From JANQQC01 sp965262255 (GTDB lineage Bacteria; Pseudomonadota; Alphaproteobacteria; Caulobacterales; Hyphomonadaceae), in assembly GCA_965262255.1 (NCBI GenBank), contig OZ253505.1:2790001-2854000 (forward strand): a stretch of DNA of 64,000 nucleotides. Direction: 5' to 3'. Under the pieces are notes generated by a model. The model did not search any database. It saw only the letters and a program-made list of their open reading frames with translations, and was not told the origin of the DNA. Each line of letters starts with the position of its first letter. The stretch's first letter is position 1. Positions 27,036 through 35,839 of this stretch are shown in pieces. The position numbers were made by a program, and so were the translations under genes.

Positions 27036-27839
27036 CTATTTTACCCAGTATGGTTTGCGTTTTTCAACGAATGACGCAACGCCTTCTCTTCCTTCCTCAC
27101 TGAGAATTCGATCAGCAAAATTTTCGGCTGCGGCTTGAACTGTCTGTTCTCTATTGAGGTAGGGAATGGAGATGATGAGTGACTTTATATCTGCAACGGC
27201 CCCTGGTGCCGTTCGCATAACTTGTTTTTTGATCTGAGATTCATGGTTTTCTAAATCCTCTAAGTTTTCACCAAGAAAGTCCACAAACCCGAAAGTTTTG
27301 GCTTCGCGTCCATCGAACCTTGCTGCTGTGAGCATAAGTCTTCGGGCAGTTGCGTATCCAAGTTTTTGAATGACGAACGGCGAAATTTGGGCTGGGGTAA
27401 TGCCAATTGATGTTTCAGTCATTGCGAATCGAGCGTTCTCAGCACAAATTACAGCATCGGCACAACACGCCATGCCAAAACCGCCTGCCATTGCTGATCC
27501 TTCAATGATAACTATTGTCACTTGAGGCATGGTATTGACTAAGTCAAACAGATAAGATCCTCTTTTACTGTCCTCTATTATTTCTTCTTTTGAGCGGTTT
27601 GCAGACTGATTGCGATTAAATGATTTTAGATCGCCGCCCGCGCAAAAGACTCCCCCTTTTCCTCGTAGTGTGATACCACGGATTTCACGGGAATTGCGCA
27701 CGGATTCGAGAGTATTTATTAAGTCACCGACTAGTTCCTTAGTGAGAGCGTTGCGGCTCTCGGGCTGATTAAACCATATTGTTAACCAGTCATTCGATAG
27801 ATGGAGTTCTAGCGCGGTGACCTTCGGGAGTTCTGACAT
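27036..27839 (-). CDS. Enoyl-CoA hydratase/isomerase family protein
   Basis: This 267-residue crotonase-fold enzyme carries the oxyanion-hole segment RGKGGVFCAGGDLKSF near residue 65 and the second one, IEGSAMAGGFGMACCADAV, near residue 110. The catalytic-Glu segment is FAMTETSIGITPAQ. It would hydrate a 3-methylglutaconyl- or isohexenylglutaconyl-CoA-type product of the carboxylase (LiuC/AtuE role), inferred from its place between the two carboxylase subunits. The gaps to neighbours are 11 and 2 bp, consistent with one operon. Confidence 0.87.
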   Translation of the reverse strand: MSELPKVTALELHLSNDWLTIWFNQPESRNALTKELVGDLINTLESVRNSREIRGITLRGKGGVFCAGGDLKSFNRNQSANRSKEEIIEDSKRGSYLFDLVNTMPQVTIVIIEGSAMAGGFGMACCADAVICAENARFAMTETSIGITPAQISPFVIQKLGYATARRLMLTAARFDGREAKTFGFVDFLGENLEDLENHESQIKKQVMRTAPGAVADIKSLIISIPYLNREQTVQAAAENFADRILSEEGREGVASFVEKRKPYWVK

Positions 27840-27850
27840 TCTAATAACCT

Positions 27851-29473
27851 TTACATTCTCGCAATTCCGAAACTATTCGTACGAACATCACGATTTCTTG
27901 CTTCCCAGACAGTTGCAAGCAAAAAGCCTAACGTTTGGCGGGTTTCTCGCGGATCGATCATACCATCGTCCATGTTATGTCCTGAAGTATAAAACCCTCC
28001 TGCTTGATCGTTAAACATTTTTGTTAAGTATTGCTCTTGTTTGGCTAAAGCTTCGCGATCGGGTTCAACACCTTTGGCTTTCGCTGCACCTTCGGCGACT
28101 ATAGACATCACTTGCGCTGCTTGTTCTCCGCCCATCACTCCTGTCGAGGAATTTGGCCAAGTAAACAGAAAATCCGGATCGAATCCCCGACCACACATTC
28201 CGTAATTTCCAGCTCCGTAGCTCGCTCCAATCATAAGTGTCAGTCGCGGAACCTCAATATTAGTGACAGCCTGAATCATTTTCGAGCCGTGTTTTATCAT
28301 CCCGGACTGTTCGTATTGTTTACCAACCATATAACCCGTAGTATTTTGCAAGAATATGACGGGAGTATCCGCTTGATCCATAAGCTGAAGGAATTGAGCA
28401 GCTTTTGTAGCACCGTCTGGGTCGATCGGGCCATTGTTTCCAATGATTCCACACTTAAAGCCTTGGATTTCTGCTTGGACACAGACTGTAGATACGCCGT
28501 AGCGAGGTTTAAAATCTGAAAAATCCGAACCATCGACCACTCTTGCAAGAACTTCACGCAGTTCATAAGGAGTACGATAGTCCAAGGGGACAATACCTGC
28601 GATCTCATCGGGGTCGTACTGAGGTTCATGACCCGAACGAATCTGTCTTATCGGGCATCTTGTATTCCAACCCAATCGATCAACGACTTCTCTCGCCATC
28701 AATATTGCTTCTTTATCATTCTCAGCTAGATACTCGACAAGTCCTGATACGTTTGAGTGCATTTCAGCTCCGCCGAGTTCTTCGTCGGTCGCTATTTCAC
28801 CTGTTGCAGCTTTGAGGAGCGGAGGACCGGCTAAGAATGCTTTGCCATTTTTCTTGACGGCGATGACATAGTCGCTCATCCCGGGCATATATGCTCCGCC
28901 TGCTGTGGATGACCCATGCAGAATAGAGATAACGGGAACCCCGGCTTTGGAAAGTTTGGCTTGACCACCAAACAACCGGCCACCTTCGGTAAATCCTTCC
29001 ACTCGATAGTTCAGAAGATCACCACCGCCACTTTCGACAAGGTGAACGTACGGTATTTTTTGCTCAAGAGCGATTTTCTCTGAACGAATAATTTTATAGG
29101 AAGTTGCCCCTGTTAAAGACCCTGCAGTAATTCCGCTATCATCGACAAAGATCATGCAACGGACACCGGAAATAAATCCGATTCCTGCTATTGAAGTAGA
29201 CCCTGGAATTGACTTTTCTTCTGGGCGACCATCGGAAAGGTATCCACAAAGATTGCCGATTGTTAAGAATGGCATACCGGGATCGAGCAGTCTCGCCAGT
29301 CTTTCTCTAGGAAGTATCTGCCCGCGCTTTTCAAATCTAGCGCGGCGCTGTTCTGATATTTTTCGTCCTCGGCTATTTAACTCTGCCAGTTTGTCTATTA
29401 GAGCCAACATGTTGACTCTGTTTGTTTTAAAAATCTCAGACGATTTTGATATCTGGGAGTTAAAAACTGGCAT
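27851..29473 (-). CDS. Acyl-CoA carboxylase beta (carboxyltransferase) subunit
   Basis: This 540-residue carboxyltransferase has glycine-rich oxyanion motifs in both halves: HGSSTAGGAYMPGMSDYVI in the N-half and MIGASYGAGNYGMCGRGFDP in the C-half, the layout of MCC-beta/AtuC. It begins directly after the atuA stop with no gap. A later in-frame start (MLALIDKL) is possible. It transfers carboxylate from biotin to the gamma carbon of a beta-methyl-unsaturated acyl-CoA. Whether the substrate is methylcrotonyl- or geranyl-CoA cannot be told by eye. Confidence 0.9.
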   Translation of the reverse strand: MPVFNSQISKSSEIFKTNRVNMLALIDKLAELNSRGRKISEQRRARFEKRGQILPRERLARLLDPGMPFLTIGNLCGYLSDGRPEEKSIPGSTSIAGIGFISGVRCMIFVDDSGITAGSLTGATSYKIIRSEKIALEQKIPYVHLVESGGGDLLNYRVEGFTEGGRLFGGQAKLSKAGVPVISILHGSSTAGGAYMPGMSDYVIAVKKNGKAFLAGPPLLKAATGEIATDEELGGAEMHSNVSGLVEYLAENDKEAILMAREVVDRLGWNTRCPIRQIRSGHEPQYDPDEIAGIVPLDYRTPYELREVLARVVDGSDFSDFKPRYGVSTVCVQAEIQGFKCGIIGNNGPIDPDGATKAAQFLQLMDQADTPVIFLQNTTGYMVGKQYEQSGMIKHGSKMIQAVTNIEVPRLTLMIGASYGAGNYGMCGRGFDPDFLFTWPNSSTGVMGGEQAAQVMSIVAEGAAKAKGVEPDREALAKQEQYLTKMFNDQAGGFYTSGHNMDDGMIDPRETRQTLGFLLATVWEARNRDVRTNSFGIARM

Positions 29474-31273
29474 TTACAGATCCTTGGCCATACTCTCGGG
29501 TACCGGAATAGGGACTTGTAACAGAATCTGGGAAAAGCCTTTACCTTGAGGATCGTTTCGAAGCGATGCGACACCTCCACCACCGAGGGCTTGATCCATA
29601 AGAAAATTCATCGCTCCCATTTCGGGCATATAAAATCTTTCTATATCGCCTGCAACGTAGTGAGAGAACCTATCCTCGAGGGTTGATTTCGTCAGTGTTT
29701 TCCATATCCAGGGTCCATACTCCTTTTTACGCGGAAGAATGCCGACATTAGCCTTATTGCCTTTGTCGCCGGATCGTGAAAAAGCTAGCTTCACTAAGGG
29801 AACGGTAACTAGTTCCTCGTCGCTAGAACAATCCGGAGCCTCTGTTGATGCTGTACTGGTCGCAGCGAAAGGTTGATGATTATCAGTTTCGATTTGATGG
29901 AGGGATCCATCAATTTCTATGGTGACAGGAACATTCGATTTATCGAGCGCAAAAGAGAATAGTTTGAACACGGGAGACGGACGGGAACGGCTGCCCGCGA
30001 AGCCAGATAATCCTGGAGGAGTTGCTAATCCACTCCCAGCGACTTCTTTTAGCAAACAACCAATTCCTTCTGCCATGGGGTGCTTCGCGCCAATTTTAAC
30101 GGCTACTGATTTTGATTCGTTATGACGGTCATTGAAGGAACCAAATTCTTCGTCATTTCCGACAGTTTCCACTGCGATTTCCGTGAAATCTGGAGCATTA
30201 AGCGATCGAAGTTTTCGCTTGGCTCGGTTTATACTCATTTGAGCAAATTTTTCTGCTCGAATAGAGGCTTTCTCTCCATAGAAGAACAAAACCGTGCCAC
30301 CTCGCCATCCATCTTCAAAGGTAGCACAGACTTTGTAGGTTTCCGGCGGGGAATGTCCGACCGCTCCCGATACGCGGACCCGTTCAGTGCCTATTTTCTC
30401 AATTTTTACATTGGAAAAGTCACAAGTTACATCGGGAAGCAAGTAGGCTTGAGGATCGCCGATTTCGTATAGTAATTGTTCGCCAACAGAACCGACAGAT
30501 ACTATTCCGCCGGTATTATTGGGTTTAGTGATTTCGAAATTTCCATCGGGCTCGATGTGGGCAATCGGGTATCCCACTTCATCTAGCGAGTCTGCGATAT
30601 CCAACCAGTCGGTATAATTTCCGCCTGTTGCTTGAGGGCCACATTCGATAATATGTCCTGCTAGGCTTCCCTGCGCCAACTTATCTAAATCATCATATTT
30701 CCATTTGAATTCGTGAATACAAGCTCCGAGCGTTACCGCGCTGTCGACGCACCTGCCCGTAACGACTATATCAGCCCCCATATCGAGTGCTTTTGCAAGA
30801 GGGAATGCTCCTAGATAGGCGTTTATGCTCGCTAATTTTTCTGCATCCGGAAATTCTTCACCGGAAAACATGTCACTATGATTGTTTTTTGCTAGTTCTC
30901 CCGATCGACTTATAAGGTCGTCGCCGCAGACGACCGCGACCTTCAAATCAAGACCTGCTTCTTTCACAATTGATCGAATTTCTTTCGCGCACTGTTCGGG
31001 ATTAACTCCTCCGGCGTTACTCAAAATTTTTATACCTTGCCGTGCAATCTCGTGAAGATTCGGTTTTAATACTGCCGTGACGAAATCTTTAGCGTAACCT
31101 GCATCGGGCGATCTGGCACGGGCTTTCGCCATAATCGACATAGTGATTTCGGCGAGGTAATCGAATACGATGTAGTCAAGGCCGCCTTCGTTTAGAAACT
31201 GAGGTACGGCCATATCGCTTTCGCCCCAATAGCCAGAGGCCCCGCCGATACGGATAACTTTTGAGTTAGACAT
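29474..31273 (-). CDS. atuA: AtuA-family protein (acyclic terpene utilisation, DUF1446)
   Basis: ATG 31273 (MSNSKVIRIGGASGYWGES) follows the Shine-Dalgarno GAGAGG; an open frame 57 bp further upstream lacks one. The product has 599 residues. The N-terminal AtuA domain has IGGASGYWGES, KPNLHEIARQGIKILSNAGG and DMGADIVVTGRCVDSAV. A C-terminal ~100-residue extension, VPLVKLAFSRSGDKGNKANV, matches the small domain often fused in these proteins. Its biochemical role is not settled, but it is needed for citronellol/geraniol growth in Pseudomonas. It heads the six-gene minus-strand operon. Confidence 0.87.
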   Translation of the reverse strand: MSNSKVIRIGGASGYWGESDMAVPQFLNEGGLDYIVFDYLAEITMSIMAKARARSPDAGYAKDFVTAVLKPNLHEIARQGIKILSNAGGVNPEQCAKEIRSIVKEAGLDLKVAVVCGDDLISRSGELAKNNHSDMFSGEEFPDAEKLASINAYLGAFPLAKALDMGADIVVTGRCVDSAVTLGACIHEFKWKYDDLDKLAQGSLAGHIIECGPQATGGNYTDWLDIADSLDEVGYPIAHIEPDGNFEITKPNNTGGIVSVGSVGEQLLYEIGDPQAYLLPDVTCDFSNVKIEKIGTERVRVSGAVGHSPPETYKVCATFEDGWRGGTVLFFYGEKASIRAEKFAQMSINRAKRKLRSLNAPDFTEIAVETVGNDEEFGSFNDRHNESKSVAVKIGAKHPMAEGIGCLLKEVAGSGLATPPGLSGFAGSRSRPSPVFKLFSFALDKSNVPVTIEIDGSLHQIETDNHQPFAATSTASTEAPDCSSDEELVTVPLVKLAFSRSGDKGNKANVGILPRKKEYGPWIWKTLTKSTLEDRFSHYVAGDIERFYMPEMGAMNFLMDQALGGGGVASLRNDPQGKGFSQILLQVPIPVPESMAKDL

Positions 31274-32022
31274 AACCTCTCTTAATACTCTGATACCATA
31301 GATGTGAATGAGTGGCGAAGCCCCAAACAATAAGTTAAGTTGAAGCTGACTGCCAGACTCGAGCTTTCTTAGCCGGGTGACGTAGTCGTATAATTTTCCA
31401 CGGCAAATTTCAAGAATCTCTGACTAGACAGTTGTGGAATTTGCATTGGTTTCTGAAGATTCTGGTTATCTCCGAATATGGCGGTTGTCTGCCAAGTGAA
31501 ACAGCTAATATTCTGTAACCTAAAGCTGTGTCGCAAACCCCTACAGATGCTCAGTCCACTCGCCAGTAGGATAGAAGGGATACTAGATGACTACCTAAAA
31601 TAGGTTAGCTTCTTACCATGCTTTAGTCTTTTCCAAACAAAATGATGCGTAAACATTGATGGTCGCATCGGCTGGAACAATTTTCATAATCAGACCAATC
31701 TCTGAATGCTTTGGTAATGACGGAGGTTCCTTTGGCGATCGAATTGATCTCTCCGAATTGTAGACTGTTGTCAACGTGCTTCATTAGATTTCTTCTGAGA
31801 CTATTCCATACGAGATATACGAACGCAACGAGTTGCGTTCTTCAAAAAAGAGTATTGTATACTTAGGTGTTGTAAATTCATGGAGAAACACTTTGGACTT
31901 CGTCTGAGCGCTCTCTTATATCTGACTATGATAAGAGCAAAAGACTAAATTTGTCGTGATGTTTTTGGGATAACTTTGGTTTTCAAATAGTTCAAAGAAC
32001 GTCAACTAGTATCGAAAAATCT
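31274..32022. other. Gene-free 750-bp region between the catabolic operon and the second defence island
   Basis: There is no reading frame with recognisable coding content on either strand and no RNA gene. A perfect palindrome lies at 31822-31841 and is listed separately. Short minus-strand frames (for example near 31780-31640) have no family resemblance that I can see and are probably debris. Confidence 0.5.
31822..31841. promoter_or_regulatory. 20-bp palindrome upstream of the HTH gene
   Basis: GAACGCAAC and GTTGCGTTC are perfect 9-bp arms separated by GA. A two-base loop is too small for a good hairpin, so a protein-binding operator is more likely than a terminator. It lies ~180 bp before the HTH protein gene at 32023. 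Confidence 0.35.
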
Positions 32023-32589
32023 ATGGCAAACATGATTGATGATAACCGAATTCCGCAACGAGAGTCTGAAACTAGTCAGCAACCGCACAATAAGGATACT
32101 AGCGGCAGAAATGATACGGTTAACTCGCACGATGATTTTGAGCCTCTTGAGCCATTGCATATCGTTGGAGATGGACCAAAAATGCGAGTGCTTTCCAAGG
32201 AAGAAGCAAATGCTCCTTTAGGTGTTCCAATTGTCGTTGTAGGCGAGGAACATGAGTATTATGCCACTTACTCTGTAAATGAGATAGCGCATATTCTTAA
32301 TGTCGGAGAGAATGAAATTGTAGAATGGACAGAATCTGGAAAACTTGTCGGCGTTCAATTTGAAATCTCTGGATTGAGGGTTCCACAAGCACAAGTTCGG
32401 AACGGACAAATTGCGCCATATCTAGAAAATATTAGACAACACTTCACAAGTTCAAAGTATTTATGGCAGTATTTGGTTTCTGAGCAGTATATTGAAGGAA
32501 AATGGATACGTCCTCTTGACATCCACTTTAACGATGATTTTGATTATGCTACGGATCTTGCGTATCACCAACGAGCGGAATTTCAATAG
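32023..32589 (+). CDS. HTH protein with ParS/MbcA-like C-terminal domain (paralogue 1)
   Basis: The protein has 188 residues. After a disordered acidic N-terminus comes RVLSKEEANAPLGVPIVVVG, then an excisionase/MerR-like helix-turn-helix (ATYSVNEIAHILNVGENEIV, EWTESGKLVGVQF). The C-terminal domain ends WQYLVSEQYIEGKWIRPLDI, reminiscent of the toxin-binding tail of Xre/ParS antitoxins. It is clearly homologous, domain by domain, to the protein at 39410-40090, which lies on the other side of the methylase-helicase-GIY-YIG genes. No toxin-like gene follows it. It may act as regulator or antitoxin-like component of the island. Confidence 0.7.
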   Translation: MANMIDDNRIPQRESETSQQPHNKDTSGRNDTVNSHDDFEPLEPLHIVGDGPKMRVLSKEEANAPLGVPIVVVGEEHEYYATYSVNEIAHILNVGENEIVEWTESGKLVGVQFEISGLRVPQAQVRNGQIAPYLENIRQHFTSSKYLWQYLVSEQYIEGKWIRPLDIHFNDDFDYATDLAYHQRAEFQ

Positions 32590-33046
32590 CAACATGGGAA
32601 CCTATTCGTATCTGATGCTACACGCAATACAAAGGCAAAATTCTATTAAATGTGCTAGACTCATAATTTTAGGGGAAATTCGAAAAACCCCATTTAACAT
32701 GAGGCGCAGTGAAAGCCATTCGTATGCATCGTTCATCAGGAGTATGTCTGAATGCTCGGGATTTACTTGATGGGTTCGCTGCTTGAGAAGCAACTATCAA
32801 ATTTCTTTGACTGGCACTAGGATTCGGTAAATCGTTTTGTAGTCCAACTTGCGTTCTTATTTTGTATTTTGGATCTAGTAGCAATGAATTCGGTATGTAG
32901 GCTTTATGTATTGTGTGAGTGGAATGTATTATGTATTTCAAGACGACCTTGGTGAGACCAATATTGGCCTAAAAAAAGGTAATTATCCGTATCACCAGTT
33001 ATTTCACTACATTACAGCCGATTGAAACAAGAATGAGATCTATCAA
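32590..33046. other. Non-coding or decayed 457-bp region
   Basis: One plus-strand frame from about 32707 reads KAIRMHRSSGVCLNARDLLD and then meets several stops. It may be remains of a gene once following the HTH gene, but I cannot assign it. Nothing else is recognised. Confidence 0.4.
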
Positions 33047-35839
33047 ATGATGAACGCAGTTGAAATGGAAGCAGCGTTAGCAGAGCTAGCGAAACAGCCA
33101 TTTGATCCAGAGGAATTTCCGTACGATTTTTTGGAGGCGTTTGGAAACAAGCCTACGACTTTGAAAAGACTACGTTCTGGTTCCTCAAATCGGTCTGACG
33201 TAGGAGGAGTACTGCAAGCCTACAACATTCATATAAGAGTTTGTGATAAAGACACTGTTACAAAGACTTTGTCAGAGCTAAAAAACAGTCCGGCGACCAC
33301 GAAGGCCAAAGCAAAAATAGTTCTTGCGACCGACGGGAGTTGGCTGGAAGCTGAAGACATTAACACTGGAGAGACCGTTGCCTGCGAACTATCTGATGTT
33401 CACGAAAGATTTGGCTTCTTTCTTCAACTTGCAGGTATTACAAAAGTCAAAGAAATACGGGAAAGTTCATTCGACAAGAAGGCTACCGTTCGAATGAACA
33501 ACTTATATGTTGAGCTTTCTAAGACTAATCCGGAATGGGGATGTGAAGAAAACAGTTTTGACCTGAATCAGTTCTTTGCTCAATTAATTTTTTGTTACTT
33601 CGCTGAGGATACAGATATTTTCGGTAGTAGAGATTTGTTTACGGCAACTGTAGAACAAATGAGCGCTATAGACAGCTCAAATACACACGAAGTGATACGG
33701 GAAATTTTCAAGGCAATGAGCGTTCAAGATCGTGCAGGACTTGGATTTCGACCGTGGGCAACGAAATTTCCCTATGTGAATGGTGGTCTGTTTTCGGAAT
33801 CGGTCGACGTTCCGAAAATTTCAAAAATGGCTAGAAGTTACATAATACATATTGGAAAGCTGGACTGGAGAAAGGTTAATCCTGACATTTTCGGTTCGAT
33901 GATTCAAACTGTGGCAGATGAGGAAGAACGCGGTGCTATAGGAATGCACTATACGAGTGTTTCCAATATACTGAGAGTACTCAATCCTCTTTTTCTCGAT
34001 AGTCTTCAGAAACAGCTGGACGATGCAGGAGATAGTCCAGTAAAGTTACTTAACCTACGGAAACGAATGTCGAATATTAGAGTGTTTGATCCAGCCTGTG
34101 GTTCGGGAAACTTTCTTGTGATTGCATACAAGGAGATGCGAAGGATTGAAGCAGAGATAAACCGAAGGCGCAATGAAATAGACAGGAGAACTGAGATTCC
34201 GCTTACTAATTTTAGAGGTATCAAGATTCGAGAGTTTCCTGCCGAAATTTCTCGCCTAGCTCTTGTTATTGCAAACTACCAGTGTGATGTCCTCTACCGT
34301 GGACAGAAAGAGGCATTGAAAGAGTTATTGCCGTTGGATCAAAGAAACTGGATTACCTGCGGGAACGCATTGAGATTGGATTGGACTAAGCTTTGTCCAC
34401 CGAAAGGAAAATCCTCCCAAAAGACTTCAGACGATCTACTACAGAAGCCTGATGAAGAAGATAACGTGAGTTTTAGTTCTACCGGAGAGGGGGAAGTCTA
34501 CATATGCGGTAATCCTCCATACACAGGTTATACTTTACAAACTATTGAGCAGAAGGATGATTTGAAGTACGTGTTCGGAAAGTACTGCGCTGATTCATTG
34601 AAACAACATATGTCAATCGATTATGTGTCAGCTTGGTTTATTAAGGCCGCAGATTACGCGAATCGTTCAAGTGCGCACGTTGCGTTCGTGGCAACAAACT
34701 CGATTTGCCAAGGATTATCCGTGTCAAAATTTTGGCCCTCAATGTTTGAACTTGGAGCAAGAATTTCATTTGCACATACAACATTTAGATGGTCGAATCT
34801 AGCGAACCACAACGCTGGGGTTTCTGTCGTTATTGTCGGAATCACTGCAAATGAAGTAAGCAAACCTGTTATATATTCAATTGACGAAGAAGGAAACACT
34901 ACTGCTAAACACGTTAACTTTATAAATCCTGATCTCTCTCCAGGCTCATTTAGAGTTGTCTCTCCGACAAAAACACCGATTTCAAATTTGCCGAATATGG
35001 TTTTTGGGAACATGCCAAGGGATGGAGGTCACTTCCTTCTTTCTTTTGCTGAAGCCTCTAAACTAAAAGAAAATTTAGGAACATCATCGTCAAAAATATT
35101 TTTAAGGAATTTAGTAGGATCAGTAGAGTTTGTTCGGGGAATTGTTAGAAAGTGTATATGGATTGAGGATGGCGAAGTCAAGAAAGCAAATAAAGTTCCT
35201 TATATCAATGAAAGAATAAAAGCAGTACGTATGTTTAGAAAGAAGAGTACTGGAAAGTCGACTCGCTCCTATTCAGATAGTCCGCATAGATTTGTCGAAA
35301 TTAGGGTTGGAAAAGGTAAATCAACAATCGTAATCCCTAGCGTAACCTCTGAAAAAAGAAACTATGTGCCAGCTGGACTGCTACCTAGCGATTATATTGT
35401 GCCGAACTCCGCTTTCGCAATCTATGACCAACCGTTGTGGAACATGGCATTGATCGCATCTCGGTTACATTTGGTGTGGATCAAAACAGTTTGTGGAAAA
35501 CTAGAAACCAGAATTCGTTATTCAAACACCTTAGGTTGGAATACCTTCCCAGTTCCTATGCTCACCACCAAAAACAAAGACGACCTTACGCGAGCGGCGG
35601 AATACATACTGTTAGCTCGTGAAGAACATTATCCTGCGACAATTGTTGATTTGTATAAACCGGATGCGATGCCCGAAAATCTCCGTATTGCTCACGAACA
35701 AAATGACGAAATCATCGAACGGATTTACATTGGGCGAAGATTTAAGAATGACACAGAACGTCTAGAAAAACTGTTCGAACTCTATAGCAAAATTACAAAC
35801 GGAAACAATAACTCCAATCAGCAAGGAACTCAGAAATGA
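33047..35839 (+). CDS. Class I DNA (adenine) methyltransferase, MmeI-like, of a defence island
   Basis: This 930-residue protein has SAM motif I, RVFDPACGSGNFLVIAYKEM, near residue 355 and catalytic motif IV, YICGNPPYTGYT, near residue 485. The N-terminal ~330 residues form a helical domain (FPYVNGGLFSESVDVP, GAIGMHYTSVSNILRVL), as in MmeI-like methylase modules. The C-terminal third (LHLVWIKTVCGKLETRIRYS, LGWNTFPVP) is the usual target-recognition region. No nuclease motif is seen in it, so cleavage would need a partner. Its stop overlaps the next gene's start as ATGA, so it is translationally coupled to the helicase. The frame is intact. Confidence 0.85.
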   Translation: MMNAVEMEAALAELAKQPFDPEEFPYDFLEAFGNKPTTLKRLRSGSSNRSDVGGVLQAYNIHIRVCDKDTVTKTLSELKNSPATTKAKAKIVLATDGSWLEAEDINTGETVACELSDVHERFGFFLQLAGITKVKEIRESSFDKKATVRMNNLYVELSKTNPEWGCEENSFDLNQFFAQLIFCYFAEDTDIFGSRDLFTATVEQMSAIDSSNTHEVIREIFKAMSVQDRAGLGFRPWATKFPYVNGGLFSESVDVPKISKMARSYIIHIGKLDWRKVNPDIFGSMIQTVADEEERGAIGMHYTSVSNILRVLNPLFLDSLQKQLDDAGDSPVKLLNLRKRMSNIRVFDPACGSGNFLVIAYKEMRRIEAEINRRRNEIDRRTEIPLTNFRGIKIREFPAEISRLALVIANYQCDVLYRGQKEALKELLPLDQRNWITCGNALRLDWTKLCPPKGKSSQKTSDDLLQKPDEEDNVSFSSTGEGEVYICGNPPYTGYTLQTIEQKDDLKYVFGKYCADSLKQHMSIDYVSAWFIKAADYANRSSAHVAFVATNSICQGLSVSKFWPSMFELGARISFAHTTFRWSNLANHNAGVSVVIVGITANEVSKPVIYSIDEEGNTTAKHVNFINPDLSPGSFRVVSPTKTPISNLPNMVFGNMPRDGGHFLLSFAEASKLKENLGTSSSKIFLRNLVGSVEFVRGIVRKCIWIEDGEVKKANKVPYINERIKAVRMFRKKSTGKSTRSYSDSPHRFVEIRVGKGKSTIVIPSVTSEKRNYVPAGLLPSDYIVPNSAFAIYDQPLWNMALIASRLHLVWIKTVCGKLETRIRYSNTLGWNTFPVPMLTTKNKDDLTRAAEYILLAREEHYPATIVDLYKPDAMPENLRIAHEQNDEIIERIYIGRRFKNDTERLEKLFELYSKITNGNNNSNQQGTQK

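Noticed and set aside
31822..31841. Palindrome as a transcription terminator
   Set aside because: The loop is only two bases and no T-run follows on either strand at the right place.
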